Shown piece by piece: positions 13,572 through 23,690 of a stretch of DNA of 64,000 nt. The stretch comes from Ctenosaura bakeri (lineage: Eukaryota; Chordata; Lepidosauria; Squamata; Iguanidae): NCBI GenBank assembly GCA_948474755.1, contig CAOLHI010000734.1:868001-932000 (forward strand), read 5' to 3'. The translations under genes and the position numbers were made by a program. Numbering within the stretch: the first letter of the stretch is position 1; each line of letters starts with the position of its first letter. The notes beneath the pieces were generated by a model. That model did no database searches. It worked only from the letters and a program-made list of their open reading frames with translations, and was not told the DNA's origin.

Positions 13572-13625
13572 TTTTCATATTTCCCGTTTCCTAATCCCAC
13601 TCCCCATTGGCTCTTTAGTGTGATG

Positions 13626-13680
13626 GTGCTCCCCCTCCCTTCCCCCCTCCCCCTCCCCTCCCTCCCCTCCCCTACCCACA
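13626..13680. repeat. C-rich (G-rich on L1 sense strand) tract in the L1 inter-ORF spacer
   Basis: Successive runs of three to six C on the + strand, separated by single T or TT, mean the L1 sense strand carries many G3+ runs. This composition can form a G-quadruplex. It sits about 55-110 bases upstream of the ORF2 ATG. Confidence 0.85.
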
Positions 13681-13928
13681 CAAACATTCGTCCCCCCCTT
13701 TCCCTCCAAAGCGCTTCTGCCTTGGCAACGACCTCCCATGGTCTTGGGGGTGAAGGTATACCTACTCCCGGCATAGAGACCAATATCCTCTCCCGATTTG
13801 TTTTCTTTCCCATATTTTTTCCCTCTCTTCCCCCTCCCTTCCCTCTCTCTACCCTTTTACTTTATATATATATAGATCAAACTCTATACATTTACAATCT
13901 ACAAGAATATATTCTAATCACTAATCAT

Positions 13929-14084
13929 CTACCCTTCTCCTACTCTATGAAGTTCTCTTTCTTCTTCTTCTCTTATTTCATATTGTTTCTTCCAGTCCTC
14001 CTCAGCCTCTGTCCTTTCGTTTATCTCCCGAAATCTTCTTCTCTCCTCCTCCTGTTGCTCCTCCCACTGCTCCTTCTTCAGTTG
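13929..14084 (-). pseudogene. L1 ORF1 C-terminal remnant
   Basis: An open minus-strand frame of about 51 codons ends at a TAG at 13929-13931. It is very rich in Glu, Arg, Lys and Gln (for example KKEQWEEQQEEERRRF), which looks like a helical charged tail. Its position just upstream of ORF2 and its abrupt start at the target-site duplication make ORF1 the obvious assignment. The sequence itself is too short for a family match. Confidence 0.6.
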
Positions 14085-14086
14085 CT

Positions 14087-14103
14087 ACAAGTTTACCCTT
14101 ACT
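14087..14103. repeat. 17 bp target-site duplication, 5' side of the L1
   Basis: Identical to 9181-9197. It joins the truncated L1 5' end to the CR1 ORF1 reading frame. Confidence 0.95.
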
Positions 14104-14577
14104 GCAGGTATAACTTCCCTTGTCCTCCAGCAAGAACACAGACATACCACAGGTATTACAGGTGACTGCTGCAACTCCCTCAACATCCATCTTCAGTAGT
14201 CCTAAATAAGCACTGAAGCAGAACTCTGGGTCTCTCCCACTAAATGCCCATGCAAAACACCTGTTGGCTTTGCTACCTCTTAGCCAAGCTCCTGTTAGCT
14301 CCGAAGCTAACCCATTCTGTAAAATGTGTAGATATTAAAGTGGCAGAACCTCAGAATAGTACCCTTTTGCAAATGTGATTTCAGACAGAAAAAATATTGA
14401 AAAGATTTGGTGCAGTAAATTGCAGTGCAATATCTTGGCTGGGTATCTTGAGTTTCTTAGTGTAGCTAGTTGGAATCTATGCTTATCTCACAGTTGGTTA
14501 GACCCATTCTGTATTCTTGACAGATTGAATTATGACTGAGTAAAGAATCAAACTGTGTAGCCATTTCTCTGTTCGTT

Positions 14578-14768
14578 ATCCTTGTGTACCTTCAAGCTGT
14601 TTCTGACATAGGGCGACCCTAAGGCAAACCCATCATGGGGTTTTCTGGGGCTGAGAGTGTGTGAGGTGCCCAAGGTCACCTGGTGGGTTTCCATGGCTGA
14701 GCAGGGAATTGAACTCTGGTCTCCAGGATCATAATCCAGCACTCAAACCACTACACATTGCTGGCTGT
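14578..14768 (-). mobile_element. tRNA-derived SINE
   Basis: Full-length minus copy. The + strand shows the complement of the 3' tail (TACCTTCAAGCTGTTTCTGACATAGGGCGACCC) first and the pol III head last (GAACTCTGGTCTCC, CCAGCACTCAAACCACTACAC). Only about 45 bases separate it from a second, opposite copy. Confidence 0.85.
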
Positions 14769-14811
14769 TTACTTTGTGGCAATTGTTTCTTTATAAAGGT
14801 GTGGTGCTTAA

Positions 14812-15036
14812 GCCAACATGGTGTAGCAGTTTGAGTGTTAGACCTTGGACTCTAGGACACCAGGGTTCCAGCCTCCACACAGCAGTGGAAACCCACTAGG
14901 TGACCGTTGGCAAATCACACTCACAGTTTTGAAGAAGACAGTGGCAAACCTCTGAATAAATTTTTCTGAAACAAACATAGGATAAGGTTTCTATAAGTTG
15001 TTGTTGACTTGAAGGCACATAACAGCAGCACACACA
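14812..15036 (+). mobile_element. tRNA-derived SINE
   Basis: Plus copy of the same family: head GTGTAGCAGTTTGAGTGTTAGA, B-box region CCAGGGTTCCAGCC, body GGAAACCCACTAGGTGACC, tail TTGACTTGAAGGCACATAACA. With the minus copy at 14578-14768 it forms an inverted pair. Confidence 0.85.
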
Positions 15037-15464
15037 TTCTCTTACTGAGATAATCAGTGTTTCTATATCTGCATTTTCAGCTTTGTTGTCTCTATGATTG
15101 TTAGCAGATTACTTTTCAGCCAAAGTTTTTCTTTTGTCAAATGGCAGAAATTTTAAACTTAACATGCATATCATTTTGAAAGGAAAAAGTTCATGAAGAT
15201 CATAACAGTCAACTTTTCTGTGTTATTGCAAAGCGCACAGAAGTCAGAAATGTGAAATGCTTTCTTTTCTCCCTTCCTCTGGCTAGACACATCACTCTGG
15301 AGCTGGTTCTGACTGAATGAGTTATATATGGAAATGAAAAGCTTTTACCGATTCAGTTCTGTTTTAGTCAGATCTAGCTGCAATTATTGACATTGCAGGA
15401 ATTTGTCTGAAAGATCAGTTTGTACATAATATTTAACTTCTAGTTGAACACTAGACTAGTTTTC
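15037..15464. other. Non-coding tract, nothing recognised
   Basis: No coding or repeat signature found. Confidence 0.5.
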
Positions 15465-15576
15465 CCTGGCCTGGTGCCTTCCAGCTGTATTGGACTAACA
15501 TTCACATAATCAGCTGTGCTGGTTGTGTTATTAGGAGGTGGTAATCCAATGTATCTGGAGGGTAACAGCTTGGGGG
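15465..15576. mobile_element. Foldback MITE, diverged
   Basis: CTGGTGCCTTCCAGCTGTATTGGACTA on the left is partly complementary to TAATCCAATGTATCTGGAGGGTAACAGC on the right, around a CAGCTGTGCTGG-like centre. This is the arrangement of a palindromic non-autonomous DNA transposon. A related fragment lies at 51484. Confidence 0.55.
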
Positions 15577-16672
15577 AGATTGCTCTGGAGAGCACATGTG
15601 CTGTGCTGCTTTACATTCTGGCATGCTATTGGGGTTCATTACAATTGTGTCTCTCAAGTTTGTATAAGAGTTGAGGAGAGTAGTTCTTGTGGTAGTACTG
15701 CCATCATGCTCTTTGTTGGGTCAGCTGCAGTATTGGAACGCTGATTTTTCCTTCCTTAGACCTTAATCGTAATCATGCCGGTTGGGTCTCCTCTGACTTC
15801 GAGAAGGGAAGTTCTGTGGCTGTCTCACATTCATTACTCTGTAATAGGAACACCTATAAGGTTTGGCTTCCGACCCCTTCCTACTATCTTAACATAATGC
15901 CAAAGAGCTTAGTGTCTCTGGAAACATTGTAGAAATATTGTGAGAAGAGCAGATTGGAAGGCTTTACAATAGGAAGGGCAAGCCATAAACACAACTTTTC
16001 AGCCTTCCATGTCTCTGTATCTAGACTCAAGCATGCCTTATATGGGGTTCTGCATGTGTCTTGTGTTTCCCACCCTCTGCCAAAGTTAAGGGGTGTAACC
16101 AGAGCCTCCCTGCAGACTTGTTATCTCAGTAGTCTGCTGGTTGTCAAGGATGCATGCTCCACATGAAGATCCATTTGCATGAATATGATGGAATATTGTG
16201 CTTTTCTGAAGCAATTTGTGCTGTCTTTGTTTTGTGATTACAAGTGGCAGAGAAACTAGATTTGAGGAGTTACCGGTTGAGACACCAGGGTCTTCAGAAA
16301 CTTTCATTTCAGCAACCATCTTCATGGCAACAAGTCTACCTTATGAAATTCTGGTGTGTGCAGTGGGGAATCAATCATTCACACCTGTTTCTTGGATTAT
16401 TTATGGTTTAGACTGAGATCTTGCATGGTTTGCAAAACAAGAGACAGGAGCTAAGATATATGTTACCTTTCCTTTCTTCCCTTGTTAATATTATATGGAG
16501 GTTTTTTTTTTGGTTTTTTTTACATTTTTATCCAGATCTGTAGCTAAAAAAGGTTGTGGACCAATTTATATATAGAAGCAAGATATTATTAGCTGTTACT
16601 TAGAGCAGGCATCTATTAGGTACTGATCAGAGCAAGGGAGGCAAAGTGTGGCTGTCCATCTGGTGCAGCATC

Positions 16673-16708
16673 TGGTATCTGTAACCCACCCCTGGGTTAC
16701 AGATACCA
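16673..16708. other. Perfect 16 bp hairpin with 4-base loop
   Basis: TGGTATCTGTAACCCA (16673-16688), loop CCCC, then TGGGTTACAGATACCA (16693-16708), the exact reverse complement. No T-run follows and no gene neighbours it, so it is not a bacterial-type terminator. It may be the core of a very short palindromic repeat. Confidence 0.9.
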
Positions 16709-17866
16709 TGCTTCCCTCTTAAACCAAAATTTGAAACCATGGTTTGAAGAGGGCTTCACATGTCTGTAAAGGCAACTTGCTAGCAGTAAGTATGATTACA
16801 ACTGCTGCACATGTAAGAAGGAAGAAGAAATTTGTCCTGTAGAAGGGAGGGAGGGAGGAAAGAAGGAGGACTCATTCTTGAGGTTGGCTCCTGATTTGTT
16901 GCATATATGTTTCTTGCTTTTGGTCTGAACGTTGGGAAATGGAAATGGAGCACATGACAGTACAAGCCCTTAACTAGTTCTTTCTAGCCTTTCCTTATTC
17001 CTATTTCTGCAAGTCTCACTTACTTTGCCTGTTTGAATAGCCCTTGTGTCACATTACATGCAAATACTTGCAGGATTTGAAAGTCTGTACTTTGCAATCT
17101 TCTTGTCCATCTTTTTTTGTTTTTTTGTTACTCGCTTATGTTTGGGCAGTGCTTGTCAATTCATAAAGGACTTACTTCTTGATAGTTAGACTTAGCATTG
17201 TAATTTTAGTACTCAGTTGTCTGTAGATGAATGATTGGTTTCCTTCTGCTGACTGGATGCGCTCTCCCTGTTGCCATAATTGCAGTGACAACCAGGCAAA
17301 GCACCTTTTCTAACTGCCAGGCTGAACACAGAGCTTTACCGTGTAGGTCTCATGTGGTGCTACTCCCTTTTTCCCATTGATGGAAAGCCCCATGTGGCAC
17401 TATTCCCATTTTTCCATCAAGTAATCAGATCTTCCGTGTAACATTTGTATTTGTGAGTGTTTCAGAAAAAACACTATAAAGCACTCAGCATTATCTCTCT
17501 AATCCTTAAAATAATATTCCAGGCTGGTAGTGATTAGAATTGTGGCATTGGACCAGAGAGATTTCATTTCACTTCCCTCACTTGTGGCTGAACTAGAATA
17601 ACCCAACATATGCCAATCTGAGCCATTAGATGCAAGGGTGCTATATGAATGTAGTAATAGAAATAAATACAGATGTTGCTAAACTGCAGTGGTCATCAGC
17701 CCCAGGTGGGATTGTCACTGTTGAGGAATGATGAGAGTTGTAGCCAACCTGGAAGGCCACATGTTGCTCAACCCTCATTTAAGGCTGGAAGGGTATGTGA
17801 ATACTGGGGAGCATTGTTGATCTTGTGCTTTGATCTGCTTTGGGAATACAGAAAGTTCTTTTACGT

Positions 17867-18367
17867 CAGAGCTTTCCAGACTTTTCATGTTGGTGGCACA
17901 CTTTTTAGACATGCATCATTTTGTGACACAGTAATTCAGTAAGGGGAGGTAGCCTCTCCACCTGAGCCTGGCTCCCCGCCAGTGACCTCACCAGAGTCTT
18001 CCTTGTCCCAGAGTGGCAGCGGCAGTGTCAGGAGAGGCAGCCCCTCCACCTGGACCTGGTCCGCCACTGCCCTCACAGGGTTTTCCTTGGCCCAGGGCAG
18101 CAGCAGTGGTGGCAGGAGAGGACCTCTTCCCGGTCCTGGCCTGCCGCCACTGTCCTTGCCATGGTCTTCCTTGGCCCAGGGCAATGGCAGCGGCAGTAGA
18201 GGAAGCCCCTCCACCCAGATCTGGCCTGCTGCCGCCCTCACTGGGGTCTTCCTCAGCCAGGGCAGCGGAGGAAGAGGCAGCCCTTCCACCCATTACATTC
18301 TCATGACACACCTACACACTACAGCCGACACATTAATGTGTCACAACACGCAGTTTGGAAAGCTCTG
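17867..18367. mobile_element. Non-autonomous hAT-like element with internal GC-rich tandem repeats
   Basis: The ends are inverted: CAGAGCTTTCCAGACT at 17867 against the complement CAGAGCTTTCCAAACT ending at 18367. The similarity extends loosely through GTTG(G/T)GACACA-like arms. The flanks TTTTACGT (left) and TTTTACAC (right) share 6 of 8 positions, as expected for an aged 8 bp target duplication. The inside (about 17950-18290) is four to five imperfect GC-rich units containing GTCTTCCTTGGCCCAGGGCAG and AG(C/G)CCCTCCACC. The open frames here on both strands come from the tandem repeat and are not a gene. Confidence 0.75.
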
Positions 18368-19177
18368 TTTTACACATTGCATACGTAGCTTACTTAATTC
18401 ACTGCTGAGAGGAATTGTGACGGTGGCTACTAGCTTTGACTTAAAGAGATTTGAAGGGCAAGTCTATTGCCAGCCATTAGTTGTGACAGGTTCTCCCACG
18501 TTGATAATAAGGACGCCACTGAACACCAGTTTCCATGGAAGGCCTGTTGCTTTCGTGTGTAGCTTGTTGGTTTCCTAAAGGTGTCTGCTTTGATAGTGTG
18601 AGAAGCAGGAAGCACTGCTTACAGAGGCAGAAGCAGTGCAGGATTGGAGGAGAAAGGAAAGGGTGGCATGAAAGAAGAGACCGTGTTGCGTGAAGGACAC
18701 TTCTTTAGTAACTATCTTATAGAAGACCTGTTAAATTTCCCAGTACTTAAGAAAGGAGCATGAAGTCTGCATTTAAAACTCTACCAAGTATCTGTGAAAA
18801 CAGTTACTGAAGTGCTATTGTTGTGTATGTACGTATGTATGTATACTCATATGCAGTGCTGTTGCTCTCTGTTATTGGGGTGGGCACACTGCCAGCTTTC
18901 CTCACCACTGACTGTGCTGACTAGGGCTGTTAGACACATCTGGGGGGCCTACTGCTGTATATGCTCATGTCTGGTAGAGCTGTAGTACAAGAGAGCCTAA
19001 ACTCCATGATAAGCATTAATGGATCCTTAATCAGCATAAGAGGAGCCTCTCTGTCTAGAACCACTGAAGTTTGTTAGACTGAAACACTTACTAGAAAGGA
19101 GACACTTCTAAGATTTATTGTAATGTTTCCATTAATCTGTTGTATTTGACAAGCTTTTTCTTTTTTCTTTCTTGTAG

Positions 19178-19255
19178 CGGCAGGGAAGACGCAAACGGTT
19201 GGAGGATTTCATGTCAACTTGGGAAAAGAATCACGGGCACAGACTCTGCAAAATG
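19178..19255 (+). CDS. BRF1: BRF1 internal coding exon (N-terminal part, before cyclin repeat 1)
   Basis: BRF1 is the TFIIB-related subunit of TFIIIB, which recruits RNA polymerase III to tRNA and 5S genes. The 78 bp exon follows a strong polypyrimidine tract and TTGTAG acceptor and ends AAATG|GTAAAT. It contributes two bases, 25 codons and one base. The codons read [20 protein letters not shown] and then QTLQN, matching the conserved vertebrate stretch that links the zinc ribbon to the first cyclin repeat. The split Gly codon is completed exactly by the exon at 47829. I see no upstream exon in this window, so the zinc-ribbon exon(s) should lie to the left. Confidence 0.95.
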
Positions 19256-21112
19256 GTAAATTGTTATAGTTTATTTAAAATATGAAAACAAGAATGAGAT
19301 AATCCTGCTGAATAATTCTGTCCTAAAGCGATCATTGGTTTATAGCTTATCTGCTACTGGTTATTAGAGGGTGCTTTAGAAAGGAGCAGACCTTGCCTTG
19401 GCAGGTTGGGTTGAAAGAAACAAGTACTGAAAGGCCCTAGTGGGCCAGTTCTGGCTGTGTTTATCCCTCATTTCCTGTGACTGGGGGTCTCCCAATAATG
19501 CATCTGTTGGGGTCCTTCATCTGAGAGTTACTTGCCACAAGCCAATCAGAGCTGGCAGAGCTGGAGCCTGAAACCTTGGCTTTTGGATTCCAAATCATGC
19601 TGTGCATTGCTGAGCCCAACTAGTTTTCTAGTAGGCAAATGGAGGACAGTTGCCCTCAATAAATTCACAGTAGAGTGTGCTTCTTAGGCCCTCCTTTTGT
19701 TCTGAACTGTAACTTTCATCAGTTTGCATCTCCCTCAGTTTTGTAATTAAAGAAACGCAGAATATAAAAGAACAAAACTAAATTAATACTGTATAAAAGC
19801 TTACTGTCAAATTCGGGAGGGCGCTCTACTGTTCCACTGCACAAAATCCTAAAATTATGCAGACTCTCACATACTAGTTGTGATGTTTCCTGGTTGAAAT
19901 TATATTGCAATCTATAAGCAAGTTTGGATCTAGAAATCTCTTGAGTGCCTGTATGTACATTGCCTTGAGCTTACTAATGGAAGAAAGGCAGGGCATACAT
20001 GTAGATCTGTAATCTGTAATAATAAAAGATAATGTATATGTGTCTGTGGCAGCCATAACTCATTGGAACACCATGCTAGACACTCAAAATTTACACTGAT
20101 TCTGTTTGTTTTTGTTTTTAGTTATTGTCCAAGTTGAAGTGGTTGTTTTCACAATGAAGTACTATGGGGTATTTATGCATGCAAAAAAGGGAGCGAGGGC
20201 TGCCCTAACTCGTCAGGAAATTTTTTTTCAAGGACTAAAAAATTGGAGAGTGTTCTCTGAAGCACCACTGCTATTATTCCTAAGATTTAAAAAAAAGGAT
20301 GGAAAAAGTTGGAGAGGATTCTCTCAGGTGCTACTGGTAAGACTCCTGGGACAAGAGGAACTGGAAGCAGGAAGACAGGACACCTTTGTGGGTATTAGGT
20401 ATGGCTCTGGGCCGTACTATGTACAGTTCAGCTAATTGTAAATAAAAACCATGTGTTAATGGCTATCCAGCATCTGTTGCTGTGGGGGTTATGATTGGCT
20501 TTTGCATCTATTTCATGACTAAGTTGGAATTAAAGGTGGTTTTGTTTGGATCTAGGCTTGGAGATAGTGGCTTCCAGCTTAGTTTGCATTTGAGCCTAAA
20601 GTTCGCGTTTGAGCCTAAAGTTCAGCTAGAAGGCATTGTTGTTGACCTCACAAGGACAAAAGACTCTGGTGTTTATAGTAGAAAGTTTCAGTGCTATGAG
20701 TCAGTCCGAAGGACTGATGTGGGGTGTATATGTAAGTGCACTCACCTCCCCATACTAATGACTTTTATTTTGAGTGTGCTATGTAGCATAATTATTTCAA
20801 ATGATTAGTAGTTTGATTTCCTTTCAGCGTTCCCTCTTTGTTTTAAGCTTTCTTTAGCTGACCTGTTTATAGTATCAGTTGATGCCCTTTGCGGTTTACA
20901 GATTAACTCAGGGTTTGCCTCTTATTTTTCTGATCTAAAAGTTAGTTAATTTTCTCATGAGCATTTCCCAGTTTGTAAGATCACCTGCAGCCCAATTTTT
21001 CTTTGCAAAAGTTGTGTTCCATATAAATCTGGAACTTTTCTCTAATGTTAACATAGTTTTAACCCTTAAATGAGCTATGATCTGATTTGAGCAATTGTAA
21101 TTAAATGATGAG

Positions 21113-21278
21113 AGCCATGGAAACCCACTAGGTGACCCTGGGCAAGTGACAATTTCTCATCCTCAGAGGAAAGAAAAGGCAACCCCTTCTTCAAGCAAGG
21201 CTTGGCAGGAAACCCTGTGATAGGTTTGCCTTTGGGTCACTATAAGCTAGAACTGACTTGAAAGCATACAACAGAAAT
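21113..21278 (+). mobile_element. tRNA-derived SINE, 5'-truncated
   Basis: Starts in the body at GAGCCATGGAAACCCACTAG and continues through GGCAACCCCTTC and GAAACCCTGTGATAGG to TGACTTGAAAGCATACAACAG. The pol III promoter head is absent. Confidence 0.8.
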
Positions 21279-21572
21279 TAAATGATAGGCTCAAGTTGCA
21301 TTTTAAAATTGGTTCAAATAAAGGTTCAGTGTTGGAAGGTTTATTAAGCTTTAAAATAACATAAATGTAACAAATTATCCAAAACTGATGACTACTAAAC
21401 CAAAGTGGGCCAGCTTCTGAATCTCAGCTTCAATTCTGTTTCTATTGACTTGCTAACCTCTGTATCATTTTTGAAAATGAAATAAGTTTTCAAACTTTAA
21501 TATTACAAGCTGTAATGTATATTCAAACTGTAATAACTGTATATATTCAAACTGTAACCTGGAAGACTTGTT

Positions 21573-21665
21573 TTTGGACTGTGATTCCTACAGTTCCCAC
21601 GCAACTACTGGCCATACTGGCTGATGGATTCTGGGATTTGGATTCTTCAAAATAATATTCTGAGC
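21573..21665. mobile_element. Foldback MITE fragment
   Basis: GACTGTGATTCCTACAGTTCCC and GATTCTGGGATTTGGATTC flank a GGCCATACTGGCTGATGG centre, resembling the copy at 46233 (ATCATGGCCACTGGCTGGTGGATTCTGGGAG). It is short and eroded. Confidence 0.45.
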
Positions 21666-21707
21666 TCTCTATATTGGTGAAGAGCATACAGTTAGGGGTT
21701 ATGAGGC

Positions 21708-21882
21708 ATCAACCCTACACAATTATAGTGGTATATTCTGTTTTAACTGCCACGGTTCTACCCAAGGCATCCTTGGGTTTATAGTTTGGTGAGGCACTAG
21801 AGGAACTCTCTGGATAGGACAGAATAATGGCAATTAAAGTGGAATAATAGCACTATAATTGTATAGTATGAATGGGCCCTAG
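21708..21882. mobile_element. Palindromic MITE (family of 44996 and 47395)
   Basis: The right arm AAAGTGGAATAATAGCACTATAATTGTATAGTATGAATGGGCCC is nearly the complement of the left arm, which includes CCCTACACAATTATAGTGGTATATTCTGTTTTAACTGCCA. The centre carries ATCCTTGGGTTTATAGTTTG and GAGGCACTAGAG. The inverted-repeat layout without a coding region marks a non-autonomous DNA transposon. Confidence 0.7.
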
Positions 21883-22902
21883 ATTAGAACATTCTGCTGG
21901 GGAGTCTTGAGAACTAAATAGCATGGGGATCAATGCAGGGGACTGGTTTGCTGAGAGTGATGATCCGTGGATCACTGCTCCTACGCAGACAGTTAGCTTC
22001 CAGTCTCTGGCAAGTTCCTAGGAAAGAAATAATTATAACTTTGGGCACAAATATGATACTGGTCCCTATTAGATGGGAAAAAGTGGCCCCACTTCACACA
22101 ACTGGACTGGCACTGTCCTGTGCACATAAGGTTCTGTTCTTGGGGAATGTTAGCTTTGGAGAAATCTTGGGAAGGCCTTCAGATGTTTCTGTGATGGTGT
22201 GACAGCCTCCCTGGATTTCTGCTTCCAGAGTCGTATTGTATAAATAATTGCTCCAGTCACATAGGAGCTATTTGCACAGAAGGAGAGTCCAGGCTGCTGG
22301 GATAATGTTAAAAGGGATCTCTTTGTTTTAATGACTGTTGCTGTGCACCCTCATCAAAGGCTTTTAGCCTGCCAGAAAGAATCCTTGGACCTTTTTTCTC
22401 CACTTCATCATCTTTTAGTGATGGTGGGGTATGGCCTAATCCATGAGACCATTAAATGGTAGTATTTGGATTTAACTGGGTTTAGTCCTATTGAACAAAA
22501 AAGAATAGAGAAGAAACTTGTCCCAGATAGACTGCCTGAAAGTAGAATGCACTGCTAAACTGTTGTAGAAAGAAGCAGATTGCTTACAGAATTGTGTTCT
22601 TTTGTGGTTTAATCTAGGGCCGCCTTTCTGTCAGTGCATGGCAGATATTCTCTTTTGCTCGGCGGAGAGGAATGCAGCCTTTAATCTGTGCAACAAGCTT
22701 TCCTCTGGCTTGTTGCCATTCTGTCTCTAAGAAATTCTTTTCCAGCAATATGCAACAGTGTGCTGGTGAATCCCCCAGGTGCCGAAAGAACTGTCCGCAT
22801 TAATGTTCCCAAGGTTGGATTGGATGAGACTATGCTTTTGGCTTTGTATATAAATGGGTTAGTGGGGCACTGCTTATTTCCCCCTACCTTTGGACCAAGT
22901 TG

Positions 22903-23640
22903 TTGTTGTTTGTCCTGCTTTCCCCCAGATTAGGGACTCAAAGACACATGCATACACACACAATTTAAAACATACAAAAATGTGAATATCAAAATAGAAT
23001 TGAAACTATTTACAGTATTAAAACAATAACAACTTAGTGAAAAATAGTAATGCAGTTAAAAAAATTAAAAAATTAAAAAAAGATAAAATTAAAAAGATAA
23101 AAAGGCTGTTAGAAACAAAAATTAAAACAGCATCTCGTAGCCTACTTTTTAAAAATGTTCTGTTTTAAAAGCCTGTCTGAATAAAAAGGCTTTAGCTTGC
23201 TGCCAGAAGTACAACAAGGAGGGGACTGTTTTGACCTTCCTGTGAAGGGAGTTCCAAGTTCTAGGGGCAGCCACTGAGAAAGCCCCCACTTGCATTCTCA
23301 CCAACCATGCTTGTGATGGTGGTGAAACAGAGAGAAAGGACTCTCGTAGTGACCTCAGAGCCTGAGCTGGCTCATACAGGAAGATATGGTCTGACAAATA
23401 GCCTGGACTTGAGTCATATAAGGCTTTATAGGTCATAATCTAACCTTGGAATTGGGCCCGGAAACAAAATGATAGTCAGTGGAGCTGTTTCAGCAGGGTA
23501 TGATCTCTGTAATTTGGACCAGCTGAAGGCAGCCTCAAGTAGGGTGTGTTACAGTAGTCCAAATGGGATGTAACCAAGGCATGTACCATTGTGGTCAGAT
23601 CCGGCATCTCAAGGAACAGGCGCATTGTATTTTTAATAGA
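22903..23640 (-). mobile_element. L2-like LINE 3' portion (RT C-terminus + 3' UTR)
   Basis: On the minus strand the frame pieces read VHALVTSHLDYCNTPYLRLP (about 23590) and then MTYKALYDSSPGYLSDHI (23436). It goes on through SVAAPRTWNSLHRKVKTVPS and ends FLFRQAFKTEHF near 23149. This is the C-terminal end of an L2/CR1-group reverse transcriptase. An A/T-rich 3' UTR follows, with the tail GTCCCTAATCTGGGGGAAAGCAGGACAAACAACAACAACT at 22903. Several stops show it is inactive. The exact clade needs alignment. Confidence 0.75.
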
Positions 23641-23690
23641 AGTTGTGATTTCATTTGTTACTTTTTTCAGTGATGTCTGTTAGTTGGTGA

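Larger units (their letters stand above)
9198..14086 (-). mobile_element. L1-clade LINE, 5'-truncated, nested in CR1
   Basis: A 4889 bp minus-strand insertion is bounded by identical 17 bp target-site duplications. Its 3' end at 9198 is a poly(A) tail. Then come an AT-rich 3' UTR (to 9739), ORF2 (9740-13571), a ~355 bp inter-ORF spacer with a strongly G-rich block, and the last ~51 codons of ORF1. The rest of ORF1 and the 5' UTR are missing, as in ordinary 5' truncation during target-primed reverse transcription. The perfect duplications and long surviving frames make it much younger than the CR1 host. It has an A/T-rich codon bias (many AAA/ATA codons on its sense strand). Confidence 0.93.
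8300..14190 (-). pseudogene. CR1 ORF1 relic, split by L1
   Basis: The start side (14190-14104) encodes MDVEGVAAVTCNTCGMSVF and, further on, YTCSKGKLV, a CxxC-CxxC zinc-ribbon-like N-terminus. After the L1 is skipped the same frame continues at 9180 downward with TLLKGKIQQFEAHVS to a stop near 9085. Further down (about 8750-8630) LLVHVGTNDTA is the esterase (SGNH-like) motif of CR1 ORF1. ORF1 proteins of this type bind RNA and form the retrotransposition particle. The frame is broken by stops as well as by the insertion. Confidence 0.75.
5242..14300 (-). mobile_element. CR1 LINE, near full length, interrupted by a nested L1
   Basis: On the minus strand this is an old CR1 non-LTR retrotransposon. 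Its 3' end is the lower edge, where AAATCATAGACCTGGAAGAGACC is the complement of the CR1 tail. Reading back from the 5' side there is ORF1 (zinc-ribbon-like start near 14190, esterase-like motif near 8700), then an endonuclease (about 8240-7550), then a reverse transcriptase (about 6900-5250). The CR1 reading frame runs into 14104 and resumes at 9180, because a 4.9 kb L1 sits between the duplicated 17-mers. Without the insert the CR1 is about 4.1 kb. The upper edge is approximate. It is certainly inactive, with many stops and indels. Confidence 0.85.

Noticed and set aside
13556..14165. Open frames of 85 and 181 codons across the L1 spacer
   Set aside because: They are composition artefacts of the C-rich tract and pyrimidine runs. 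The true L1 sense reading is the short ORF1 tail plus ORF2.
17936..18578. Long Gly/Ser/Pro-rich open frames on both strands, a possible gene
   Set aside because: They track a GC-rich tandem repeat inside a hAT-like element and have no start context, splice signals or family match.
20106..20435. 109-codon frame after a T-rich tract
   Set aside because: No family motif. The frame crosses an imperfect ~100 bp internal duplication (AAAAATTGGAGAGTGTTCTCT / AAAAGTTGGAGAGGATTCTCT), so it is more likely a repeat.
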